From Anaerolineae bacterium (lineage in GTDB: Bacteria > Chloroflexota > Anaerolineae > JAFGEY01), in contig JAFGEY010000189.1 of assembly GCA_016931365.1 (NCBI GenBank), positions 1 through 19,229 on the forward strand: a stretch of 19,229 bases of DNA, read 5' to 3'. The translations under genes and the position numbers were made by a program. Shown one piece after another: positions 7,001 to 14,243 of the stretch. A model generated the notes under the pieces. The model saw nothing but the letters and a program-made list of their open reading frames with translations. It was not told the DNA's origin and ran no database searches. The stretch's first letter is position 1. Every line of letters starts with the position of its first letter.

Positions 7001-7008
7001 CTCCTTTT
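7001..7008 (-). promoter_or_regulatory. Shine-Dalgarno of the WYL gene, overlapping the last tandem repeat
   Basis: On the minus strand AAAAGGAG is formed by the A-run of the terminal 22-bp repeat copy plus GGAG. It lies 7 nt before ATG 6993. Confidence 0.75.
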
Positions 7009-7114
7009 TCTCAGGGCTGACAGGCCTTTTTCTCAGGGCTGACAGGCCGTTTTCTCAGGGCTGACAGGCCGTTTTCTCAGGGCTGACAGGCCGTTTTCTC
7101 AGGGCTGACAGGAC
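7005..7114. repeat. Five tandem copies of a 22-bp unit
   Basis: Copies occupy 7005-7026, 7027-7048, 7049-7070, 7071-7092 and 7093-7114. The plus-strand unit is (T/G)TTTTCTCAGGGCTGACAGG then CC (AC in the last copy). Copies differ only at the first base (T in copies 1-2, G in 3-5) and at the penultimate base of copy 5. On the minus strand, copy 5 encodes the last codons and the TGA stop of the upstream hydrolase, and copy 1 supplies the A-run of the WYL Shine-Dalgarno. The near-identity suggests recent expansion by slippage. Confidence 0.97.
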
Positions 7115-10100
7115 TGCAACGACAGTTCGTCCACATACATCACCGCCGACGCGCCATCCCCGGCCCCGTCGTTGCGCATCCCGAGGCGCAGCGTAAAGGC
7201 CTGTCCCGCGTAATGGCTGACATCAACCTCGATCGGCGTCCAGCCATCAGTACGATCGCCTACAACGCGAATGATACGCCACGAGCCGCCATCGGGAAGG
7301 AGCAAAAAATAGCCGTAATCGCTGCTGCCGCCGCTCTGAGGCAATGTGTACCACCAGCGCAGCGTGGCCTTGACGCCGGCCGGCACCACAAACTGCTGCT
7401 CGGCCGACGAATAGCTGAACTGGTTTTGACCTGGATCACTGATGCCCAACTGCATCGATCGCTGTCCGCTGTAAACGACGGCCTCGCTGTAGCGCGCCTT
7501 GTAGGGCGTATTGGCGATCTCCCAGCCGTCGTCGCGCTCAAACCCGCCATTGACGGCGATTTCCGTGCAAGGAGAAACGGTTGGCATGGCAGTAAAGGTG
7601 GGCTCCAACGTCACTGTAGGTGTCGACGTCGGTAATTGCGTAGCCGTGGCGGTCGGTGTAGCTGTGGCCGTCGACGTCGCGGTTGATGTAGGCGTAGGCG
7701 TCGACGTGGACGTCGGCGTCAATGACGGCGTCGCAGTTGCAGTGGATGTTGGAGTAGCAGTCGGTGGGACGAGTGTCGCCGTTGGCGTGGGCAACGGCGT
7801 AGCAGTTGCAGTGGGCAGCGGCATCGATTGGTCGCGGCAGGTCAAAATTGACACATCATCGACGTACATCCACGAGCGGTTGTCGCGCCCGTTGTTAAAG
7901 GTGCCGATGCGCACGGTGATCGTCTGCCCGGCGTAGGCGCTCAGATTGTGCACGCCCTGCGTCCACGCTTCGGCGTTCCAGCGGATGATTTCGAGCAGGT
8001 TCCACCCTGCATCTTGAGGGCGCATAAAAATGTATGCGTAATCGCCGCTGTCGACCTGAGAGCGATACCAGTAACTCAGGGTGATATTTTGTGCATCAAA
8101 AGGTAGCATCAGCGTTTGTTCGACCGATGAATAGGTATAGACGTTGAGGGTCGGGTTGTCGATGCCCGTGCGCAGCGCGCGCGCGCCGCTTCGAACCGGC
8201 GTACTCACCCAGTCTGCCGGATAGGCAGTGTTAAAGACAAACCAGTCGCTCTCGGATTCAAAGCCGCCGTTGGGCAGCAGTTCGGTGCAGGGTGCGACTG
8301 TGGGCGACGGTGTCCAGGCAGGTGTCGACGATGGCTGCACAGTCGCAGTGGGCGTCGGTTGGTTGGTGGGCACCAGAGTGCTCGTCTCCGTCGGCGTGGG
8401 CAGCGGGGTCGCCGTCGGCAATGGTGTTGCAGTTGGCGTAGGTGATGGGGTCGCCGTCGGCGTCGGCAACGGCGTAGCCGTTGCGAGATGCAGAGTAATC
8501 CACGCCTGGGGCTGATCGGGATAACTGCCCGTATTGCCCGCCCGGTCGCGCGCGCGGGCGCGGAAATAATAGGTGTGCCCATCCAGGCCGCTGAACGTCG
8601 CTGAGGTCAGCGACGTCCAGCTCAACCAGTCGCTCCACACGCCGTTGTCCCCGTCGCGCACCTGCACGTCATAGCTGAGGATGCCGCCGGCGTCATCCGT
8701 GCCGCTCCAGCGCACCACAAACCCGGCCTGAATGCTCTGATCGGGCAGCGCATCGACGCGCGCCTGGGGCACGATGGTATCCGGCTCGACGATGATCACC
8801 GGCTCGCCGCCAACGATGTAATCGTTGCGGTTGCTGGGCAGGCTGGCCGTCGCGCCGGACAGGTTGACGGCATATTGGCCGTTCTGGGGGAACAGAGTCT
8901 GCGCGCGCCCGGTCTTGTCGAGCCGCAGCGCCGTGCCCATGATCGCCGAAAAGGCATAACTGCCCGCCGTGGGTAGCTCGTTCCAGATCACCGTGACCTT
9001 GCCCTGGGGCGTGCCATAGAGGGTGACGACTACCACTCCACCGACGCGCCGCCGTGTCGTCCAGGCTGGATCGCGGAAATAGGTGTTGATCATCTCAAAC
9101 GTATCAAAAGAGGATCGGCGCGAGAGGTCGTTTTTGACCAGGCCGTAGGCCTCCCACAGATTCGAGTCGTGGAGGCGAAAGACGAAAAACTTGTCCACCC
9201 CGGCAGCAAGGGCGTTGGCGTAGGCCTGCACCAGGTATGACGCCTGCTCGTCATGGGTGACGCTCCACTCATACTGGTAGCCGGGGCCGACGCCGTCATT
9301 CCACACCGGCACACCGGTCTCATTGATCCAGATCGGTTTGTCAATGCCCTTGATCCCCATCCGCCAGCGCAGCCAGGCCACATTGTCATAGGTCTGCGAA
9401 GAGCGACTGTAGAGGTGAATGGGCATCGCATCGAAATAATAGTTGTGGGCAGACGCGGTTGGGTCTTGGCGGGCCAGTTCGAGCACATCCTGAAAAAAGT
9501 TGGGGTTGGCAAAGAGGAACAGGCCGCCAAAAACTACCGTTGAATCGGGGTCCGCGGCCTTGGCGGCCAGATAGCCCACCTTGAGCAGTTGATAATAGTC
9601 GGCGGCGCTGCCAGTCCAGAAATAGTTCCAGTCCGGCTCGTTCCAAAGCTCCCAAATCTTGATCTTGCCTTTGAAATGAGATACAGTGCGGTAGACAAAG
9701 CGCCCCCAGTAGTTGTTGGGGTGATCCCAGGGCAGGTAAAGGTTGACCGGCGTCGACGCGCTGGTGCTGGCCAGGCCCATCGACTTGAGCGTCCACGGCT
9801 CTTCCTTGACTTCGGCCTTGATCTGGGGGGCGAGCGTCGTGCCTTGCGTCGCCGCCCAATCGGGCGTGCCCATCAAAATCGCGCTGACGGTCAAGCCGGA
9901 GGCGTTGTCTTCGTTCACACGGGAATCGAACTTGGCCCAATCGAGCTGGCCCTTGACGCGCTCGACCTCATACCAGCTCAACTGCCAGCGATTGAGCCGC
10001 GCGCCGGCTTCCTGAGCCAGTTGGTGCCACGCCGGGCTGTCGTGATAGACAAAGCAAAAGCCCAGGTCGCTGTTTGCCACGTCGGGCGCGCGCGGAGCCG

Positions 10101-10170
10101 TACCGCCGGGCATCGCCAGCAATAAAACGGCACACATCGAAAACAGGGCGACAAACAGCCCTTTACGCAT
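7099..10170 (-). CDS. Large secreted clan-A glycoside hydrolase (GH39/GH5-like) with Fn3 and duplicated C-terminal modules
   Basis: The protein has 1023 aa. Residues 1-26 are a signal peptide (MRKGLFVALFSMCAVLLLAM). The (beta/alpha)8 catalytic domain runs from about 35 to 440. Its acid/base candidate is E178 in KIWELWNEPDWNYFW and its nucleophile candidate is E284 in PIWINETGVP, the clan GH-A arrangement; 'RLNRWQLSWYEVERVKGQLDW' is typical of GH39-like beta-xylosidase relatives. A beta-sandwich fills the rest to about 460. An Fn3-like domain follows (about 460-556; 'YDVQVRDGDNGVWSDW...Y YFRARARDRAGN'). Two Pro/Thr linkers (about 558-626 and 779-866) separate two homologous modules (628-778 and 868-1021). 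The substrate is not known; plant or bacterial polysaccharide is a fair guess. I start at 10170 because GGGAGG (10181-10176) precedes it and the signal peptide begins there; ATG 10188 lacks a good site. Confidence 0.88.
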   Translation of the reverse strand: MRKGLFVALFSMCAVLLLAMPGGTAPRAPDVANSDLGFCFVYHDSPAWHQLAQEAGARLNRWQLSWYEVERVKGQLDWAKFDSRVNEDNASGLTVSAILMGTPDWAATQGTTLAPQIKAEVKEEPWTLKSMGLASTSASTPVNLYLPWDHPNNYWGRFVYRTVSHFKGKIKIWELWNEPDWNYFWTGSAADYYQLLKVGYLAAKAADPDSTVVFGGLFLFANPNFFQDVLELARQDPTASAHNYYFDAMPIHLYSRSSQTYDNVAWLRWRMGIKGIDKPIWINETGVPVWNDGVGPGYQYEWSVTHDEQASYLVQAYANALAAGVDKFFVFRLHDSNLWEAYGLVKNDLSRRSSFDTFEMINTYFRDPAWTTRRRVGGVVVVTLYGTPQGKVTVIWNELPTAGSYAFSAIMGTALRLDKTGRAQTLFPQNGQYAVNLSGATASLPSNRNDYIVGGEPVIIVEPDTIVPQARVDALPDQSIQAGFVVRWSGTDDAGGILSYDVQVRDGDNGVWSDWLSWTSLTSATFSGLDGHTYYFRARARDRAGNTGSYPDQPQAWITLHLATATPLPTPTATPSPTPTATPLPTATPLPTPTETSTLVPTNQPTPTATVQPSSTPAWTPSPTVAPCTELLPNGGFESESDWFVFNTAYPADWVSTPVRSGARALRTGIDNPTLNVYTYSSVEQTLMLPFDAQNITLSYWYRSQVDSGDYAYIFMRPQDAGWNLLEIIRWNAEAWTQGVHNLSAYAGQTITVRIGTFNNGRDNRSWMYVDDVSILTCRDQSMPLPTATATPLPTPTATLVPPTATPTSTATATPSLTPTSTSTPTPTSTATSTATATPTATATQLPTSTPTVTLEPTFTAMPTVSPCTEIAVNGGFERDDGWEIANTPYKARYSEAVVYSGQRSMQLGISDPGQNQFSYSSAEQQFVVPAGVKATLRWWYTLPQSGGSSDYGYFLLLPDGGSWRIIRVVGDRTDGWTPIEVDVSHYAGQAFTLRLGMRNDGAGDGASAVMYVDELSLQSCQP
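7102..7575 (-). repeat. C-terminal jelly-roll-like module, copy 2 (coding)
   Basis: Residues 868-1021 begin C-T-E-I..NGGFE and end with MYVDELSLQSC. They share with copy 1 the pattern NGGFE..W, SG..(A/S)(L/M)..GI..P, YSS.EQ, W(W/Y)Y, DY.Y, YAGQ..T.R.G..N and MYVD(D/E). This resembles carbohydrate-binding or MAM-like beta-sandwiches. Boundary Cys868 and Cys1021 could form a disulfide. Confidence 0.75.
7570..7830 (-). repeat. Low-complexity Pro/Thr linker 2 (coding)
   Basis: Degenerate Thr-Pro/Thr-Ala repeats lie between the two C-terminal modules. The complementary strand gives Val/Gly-rich shadow frames. Confidence 0.85.
7835..8292 (-). repeat. C-terminal jelly-roll-like module, copy 1 (coding)
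   Basis: Residues 628-778 begin C-T-E-L..NGGFE and end MYVDDVSILTC. The module is homologous to copy 2, with the Cys pair spaced 150 residues apart here and 153 in copy 2. It is a probable carbohydrate-binding-like domain. Confidence 0.75.
8292..8495 (-). repeat. Low-complexity Pro/Thr linker 1 (coding)
   Basis: Degenerate 'TATPLPTPTATP' type repeats connect the Fn3-like domain to the first C-terminal module. Confidence 0.85.
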
Positions 10171-10175
10171 AGATG

Positions 10176-10181
10176 CCTCCC
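10176..10181 (-). promoter_or_regulatory. Shine-Dalgarno GGGAGG deciding the GH39-like start
   Basis: GGGAGG on the minus strand lies 5 nt before ATG 10170 and falls after the alternative ATG at 10188, which argues for 10170. Confidence 0.8.
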
Positions 10182-10208
10182 GATTCATAGTCGTTTGTCC
10201 TTGTCAAC

Positions 10209-10237
10209 AGTGTATCATATTTTTGGATGGTTCACAA
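10209..10237 (-). promoter_or_regulatory. Candidate promoter of the GH39-like gene
   Basis: On the minus strand TTGTGA (10237-10232), 17 nt and TACACT (10214-10209) lie about 40 nt before the start codon. An overlapping TATGAT (10219-10214) is an alternative -10 without a good -35. Each box matches the consensus at 4 of 6 positions, so this is tentative. Confidence 0.4.
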
Positions 10238-10264
10238 ACCTGTGCAATGGCCTCATTGCCTGCG

Positions 10265-10293
10265 TTGACAATCGATGATCGATGTGGTATGCT
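10265..10293 (+). promoter_or_regulatory. Sigma-70-type promoter for the PAC2-kinase-TPR-ModF operon
   Basis: TTGACA (10265-10270), a 17-nt spacer and TATGCT (10288-10293) form a near-consensus promoter. Transcription would begin at about 10300, which rules out the ATG at 10282 as the gene start. The leader is about 24 nt. Confidence 0.8.
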
Positions 10294-10310
10294 GATAGAC
10301 AAACGGGTAC

Positions 10311-10316
10311 GGAGGA
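10311..10316 (+). promoter_or_regulatory. Shine-Dalgarno GGAGGA deciding the PAC2 start
   Basis: GGAGGA ends 1 nt before an ATG at 10318 and 7 nt before the in-frame ATG at 10324. The second spacing is normal, so 10324 is used. Confidence 0.75.
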
Positions 10317-10323
10317 TATGCTT

Positions 10324-11250
10324 ATGGATGAACTGGTTGAACTGTGGGAAACGCCCACGTCCCAAGAAATAGTGATGATCGCCGGATGGCACCAATGGGC
10401 CGACGCCGGATCGATTTCATCGGGTCTGCCCGACTATGTGATCGACAAGATGAAGGCACGCAAGATTGGCGAGATCGACCCGGATGGGTTTTACGTGTTC
10501 CAGGTGCCGGGCGGGCACCATCTGTTTCGCCCGCGGGTCAAATTCGAGGAGGGCTACCGCCTGCTGATGGAGCAAGAGGCCAACGAATTCTTTTGGGCTG
10601 GGGATCGCAACAAGGGCGTGATCATCTTTTTGGGCCAGGAGCCTCACCTCAACGTCCGGCGTTACGCCGAAGCGTTCCTGGACGCGGTGGAGGCACTCAG
10701 GGCCAAGCGCGTGATCATCCTGGGCGGCGTATATGGTGCACTACCCTACGACAAAGATCGTGACGTTTCGTGCATTTATAGCCTGCCCGAGATGAAAGAA
10801 GAACTGGAGCGCTATGCCGTGCGCTTTTCCAACTATGAGGGTGGCGCGACGATCGGTTCGTACATCGTCGATCGAGCCGAGATGCGTGGCGTCGAGGTGG
10901 CTGCCCTGAATGGATTTGTGCCCGCCTACGACTTTGCGGCTATCTCGTCGGTTATCCCTGGCATCCGCATCGAAAACGATTTTAAGGCCTGGTACGATCT
11001 GATGAACCGAATCAACTTTATGTTTCACCTAGACTTTGATTTGACCGAATTGGAACAGCATTGTCAGGAACTGCTCGCGTCGATGGAGGCACAAATCGAA
11101 GAACTAGAAAATCAGGCCCCACAGCTTAAAGTGCGCGAATACCTGGACGAATTGACCCAGGACTTTGTCGAAAACCCCTTTGTGCCGCTTGACGACGTGT
11201 GGCGTGAAGGGCTGGAGGATATCTTTCGCGGCCTGGATGATTGGAAGTGA
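10324..11250 (+). CDS. PAC2 family protein (proteasome-assembly-chaperone-like, DUF75)
   Basis: The protein has 308 aa, is soluble and has no signal peptide. It shows PAC2-family features: an N-terminal 'IVMIAGWHQWADAGSISSGLPDYVIDKM', then 'VKFEEGYRLLMEQEANEFFWA.....GVIIFLGQEPHLNVRRYAEAFLDAVEAL', then 'AKRVIILGGVYGALPYDKDR' and 'GGATIGSYIVDRAEMRGVEVAALNGFVPAYDF'. The C-terminus (about 225-300) is acidic and helical, probably a coiled coil (HCQELLASMEAQIEELEN). Eukaryotic PAC2 helps assemble proteasome alpha rings. Bacterial and archaeal members are related to purine-nucleoside-phosphorylase-like folds and have no settled function. It opens a five-gene operon, 14 nt before a large histidine kinase. 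No proteasome gene is visible in the window. Family call is confident, role open. Confidence 0.88.
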   Translation: MDELVELWETPTSQEIVMIAGWHQWADAGSISSGLPDYVIDKMKARKIGEIDPDGFYVFQVPGGHHLFRPRVKFEEGYRLLMEQEANEFFWAGDRNKGVIIFLGQEPHLNVRRYAEAFLDAVEALRAKRVIILGGVYGALPYDKDRDVSCIYSLPEMKEELERYAVRFSNYEGGATIGSYIVDRAEMRGVEVAALNGFVPAYDFAAISSVIPGIRIENDFKAWYDLMNRINFMFHLDFDLTELEQHCQELLASMEAQIEELENQAPQLKVREYLDELTQDFVENPFVPLDDVWREGLEDIFRGLDDWK

Positions 11251-11264
11251 ACACGTAGGCAGCA

Positions 11265-14243
11265 ATGGGTATTCGAGAGCACACAAACGTACAAACGATC
11301 CCCCGAATTTTGGCCACCCTGTGGCGTATGCCCAGGACAGTCGCACTGCTGACCCTGGGCATACTGACGCTGGGATACGCGGTCTTTTCGCTCCTCCTCC
11401 AGGCGCGACTGCCTTACGACGGCGTGCTGTGGTCCGAGTTTTCGTCGTCCGGTTTCAGCGTGGCCAATGTGCTCAACGAACACCCTGGCGGCTTTCAGGT
11501 TGGCGATCAACTGATCGAAATCCAGGGACGCGACCTGTGGGCCTGGCTCGATGACACGCTGCGCGGCCGAGCCAGCGTCGATTGGAAGGTGGGTGATGAA
11601 ATCGCCTACCGCGTGCGCCGGGGGGACGAGATCGTCCCGATCCAGGTTAAATTGACATCCTTTCCTCTCGGCACGCTGCTCGTATGGCGATTGGGCGCTT
11701 ACGGGCTGGCTCTATTGAGCCTAGCCGTCGGCGGATACGTGCTGATCGCCCGCCCCCAAGACACTGCCGCACAGCTTTTGTTCCTCACCACCGTCGGCCT
11801 GACCCTGGCTTTGCTCCTTCACGTCCAGACGATGATCCTGGTTACGCCCTGGATGTTTGTGGTCGAGAGCCTGCTCAAATTCCTGGGCCGTTCGATCATG
11901 TGCAGCGCGTTTCTGCACCTCTTTGTGCTCTTTCCGGTGATCAAACCCGCGTTTCAGCCGCCGCACAGCAGACGACGGAACTGGCTACGCGCGCTGCACT
12001 TTTTCACGCTGCTGGCCTCAGCGCTGATCGGCCTGATCGGTGGGCACACACCGGCCAACAAACTGGCCCTCGCCTGGCAGGGATTGCTGTGGGTCAGTAT
12101 ACTGATGCTGCTCGGCGGCGTGATCAGCATCGTCCACACCTACCTGACCGTGCATGAGGCCACCGTGCGCAGCCAGATTCGCTGGATCGCATGGGGCAGC
12201 ATAGTCGGATTGCTGCCCTACATCGTCGCTACGGCGCTGCCAGAAGCCCTGAGCGGACGGGCCTGGCTGACCATCGAAATCACATCCTTTTTCATCGTCG
12301 CCTTACCGGTGACGGTCGCCATTGCTGTGGTGCGCTACCGGCTTTTTGACATCGATTTATTGATCCGGCACAGCCTGCTGTATACCCTTATCCTGATTGG
12401 GTTGGCCGGCATCTATTTTTTGCTTAACGCACTGTTCGACTCGCTGCTTGAACAGATCGTCGGGCACGACAGTCCACGCGCGGCCACATTTTTCTCCACA
12501 CTGATCACCGTCTCTCTCTTCTGGCTCTGGCAGCAACGCGCCGCGCGCACGATCAACCGGCTGTTGTACCCAGATTACGTAGACGCATCCACCCTGCTTG
12601 CCGAAACAACCGAAAAGCTGAGCAGCGCCATTCGCCATGAAGACGTGGAAGCGCTGCTCACCCAATCGATTCCGGCGCGCGTGGGCGCGCGCGGCGGCAA
12701 CTTGCAGGTGCTCGGCGACACCGAGATACAGCTCGGCACGCAAGCAGGCCGCGAACGGCTGTTGTTGTGGGATCAACTGTGGAACCAATGGCGCGAACAG
12801 GGCGCTGAACCGATCGTCTACTCGATGCCACCCGCCTGGCTGCCAGCCAACATTCTCGATACGATGGTCGGCCCCAACACAGCACTGATCTTTCCCCTCG
12901 CCGCCGGCGATCAGATGGTGGGCTTGTGGATGCTGGGCGCGCGCCGCTCCGGCCTGCCTTACACGACCAGCGAGACACGCGCGCTGAACTCGCTGGCCCG
13001 GCAGGCGGCCATCGCCGTACAAAATGCCCGCCTGGTACGCCAACTCGAATCGCAAAGCCAGTGGCTGGTTAATGAGGTACGCCGGCGCACTCAAGACCTG
13101 GCCGATGAGCACAACCGGCTATCGGTGATCCTGCAAAATATGGCCGATGGCTTGCTGGTAACGGACAAACAAGGACGGGTTGTGCTGTTTAACACCGCAG
13201 TGCAAGACATGCTCTGCTGCCGCCATCCGCTGACCATTGGGCTGCCCATCGAACGGTTTGTCGACAACCCCGCCCTGCCTTCATTGATGCGGCACGCGCT
13301 GGATCGACCCGGCGAGATTCCGACGGACCACTTTGATCTCGACGGGCATGTCCTGCTCGCTTCAGCGACGGCCTTGCCCGATCGCTCCAACGTGATCACC
13401 GTGCTGCGCGACATCACCCGTGAGACCGAGATCGACCGCATGAAATCCGAGTTCATCTCGACCGCCTCGCACGAACTGCGTACCCCACTCACTTCGATCC
13501 TTGGTTTTGCGCGGCTGATTCAGCGCACCTTTGATCGCATCATTGCCCCGTCCATTGTTGGCAGCGCCGAAGCCCAACGCGCGGCTCAGCGCATCCAGAA
13601 CAACCTGGCATTCATCGCCGACGAGGGCGAACGACTGACCCGGCTGATCAACGATATGCTTGACCTGGCCAAGATCGAAGATGGCAAGATGGAATGGCAT
13701 GATCGGTCTTTGTCGCTCAACGAGATTGTCAAGACCTCATTACAGATGCTCTCCGCCCAGACCATCGAAAAAGCGCTGGAATTGCGCAACCGCATCCCGG
13801 CAGGCCTGCCTCCGCTCGTCGCCGACGCAGATCGCATCGAGCAGGTGATTATGAACCTGGTGGCCAACGCGATCAAGTTCACCGATCACGGCTACATCGA
13901 GGTGTGCGCCGAGGCGCTGCCGCCCGGTTTTTCCAACCCCCATTGGCAGCCTGCCGATCCCACAATGCCGTCGATCCTGGTTTGGGTGCGCGACACCGGC
14001 GCAGGCATCCCTCCGCAAGATATGGCCCGCCTGTTCGTCCGCTTTCAGCAGGCCGTCGGCGACGTGGTAGAAAACAAACCTCAAGGCACCGGCCTCGGCC
14101 TGGCGATCTGTCAGGAGATTATCAAACACTATGGCGGCGAAATCTGGGCCGAGTCGAGCGTGGGGCAGGGTTCAACCTTTTACTTTGTGCTACCTTTGCG
14201 GCCCGTCGACGCTCGCGTCGACGCGGCGGAGACAATCCAATGA
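11265..14243 (+). CDS. Membrane histidine kinase: PDZ, multi-TM, GAF, PAS, HisKA, HATPase
   Basis: The protein has 992 aa. TM1 (about 24-45) is followed by an extracytoplasmic PDZ-like domain (about 55-130; 'GGFQVGDQLIEIQGRDL', 'WKVGDEIAYRVRRGDEIVPIQV'). About seven to nine further hydrophobic segments lie between 140 and 425. This N-terminal layout recalls Bacillus ComP-like sensors. A GAF-like domain spans about 445-590, a coiled coil leads to a PAS domain (about 618-722; 'ILQNMADGLLVTDKQGRVVLFN'), and HisKA carries H736 in STASHELRTPLTS. HATPase_c has N868 in NLVANAIKFT, the G1 box at D910 (DTGAG) and the G2 box GTGLGLAICQE. It should autophosphorylate and pass phosphate to a response regulator that is not encoded here. 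The start at 11265 has only a weak ribosome site (TAGGCAG), and a later start near residue 22 is possible. The stop overlaps the next ATG. Confidence 0.92.
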   Translation: MGIREHTNVQTIPRILATLWRMPRTVALLTLGILTLGYAVFSLLLQARLPYDGVLWSEFSSSGFSVANVLNEHPGGFQVGDQLIEIQGRDLWAWLDDTLRGRASVDWKVGDEIAYRVRRGDEIVPIQVKLTSFPLGTLLVWRLGAYGLALLSLAVGGYVLIARPQDTAAQLLFLTTVGLTLALLLHVQTMILVTPWMFVVESLLKFLGRSIMCSAFLHLFVLFPVIKPAFQPPHSRRRNWLRALHFFTLLASALIGLIGGHTPANKLALAWQGLLWVSILMLLGGVISIVHTYLTVHEATVRSQIRWIAWGSIVGLLPYIVATALPEALSGRAWLTIEITSFFIVALPVTVAIAVVRYRLFDIDLLIRHSLLYTLILIGLAGIYFLLNALFDSLLEQIVGHDSPRAATFFSTLITVSLFWLWQQRAARTINRLLYPDYVDASTLLAETTEKLSSAIRHEDVEALLTQSIPARVGARGGNLQVLGDTEIQLGTQAGRERLLLWDQLWNQWREQGAEPIVYSMPPAWLPANILDTMVGPNTALIFPLAAGDQMVGLWMLGARRSGLPYTTSETRALNSLARQAAIAVQNARLVRQLESQSQWLVNEVRRRTQDLADEHNRLSVILQNMADGLLVTDKQGRVVLFNTAVQDMLCCRHPLTIGLPIERFVDNPALPSLMRHALDRPGEIPTDHFDLDGHVLLASATALPDRSNVITVLRDITRETEIDRMKSEFISTASHELRTPLTSILGFARLIQRTFDRIIAPSIVGSAEAQRAAQRIQNNLAFIADEGERLTRLINDMLDLAKIEDGKMEWHDRSLSLNEIVKTSLQMLSAQTIEKALELRNRIPAGLPPLVADADRIEQVIMNLVANAIKFTDHGYIEVCAEALPPGFSNPHWQPADPTMPSILVWVRDTGAGIPPQDMARLFVRFQQAVGDVVENKPQGTGLGLAICQEIIKHYGGEIWAESSVGQGSTFYFVLPLRPVDARVDAAETIQ

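Noticed and set aside
7005..7114. CRISPR-like array
   Set aside because: The 22-bp units are directly adjacent with no spacers, and no cas gene is nearby; this is a simple tandem repeat.
10201..10271. Inverted TTGTCAA (10201-10207) and TTGACAA (10265-10271) as an operator pair
   Set aside because: The right copy is explained as the -35 of the PAC2 operon. The left copy has no -10 at the right distance, and a 7-bp match at this spacing can arise by chance.
13904..14239. N-terminal extension of the TPR/zinc protein
   Set aside because: The frame is open here but overlaps the kinase HATPase domain. The ATGA overlap at 14240 is a better start, and TPR helices begin directly after it.
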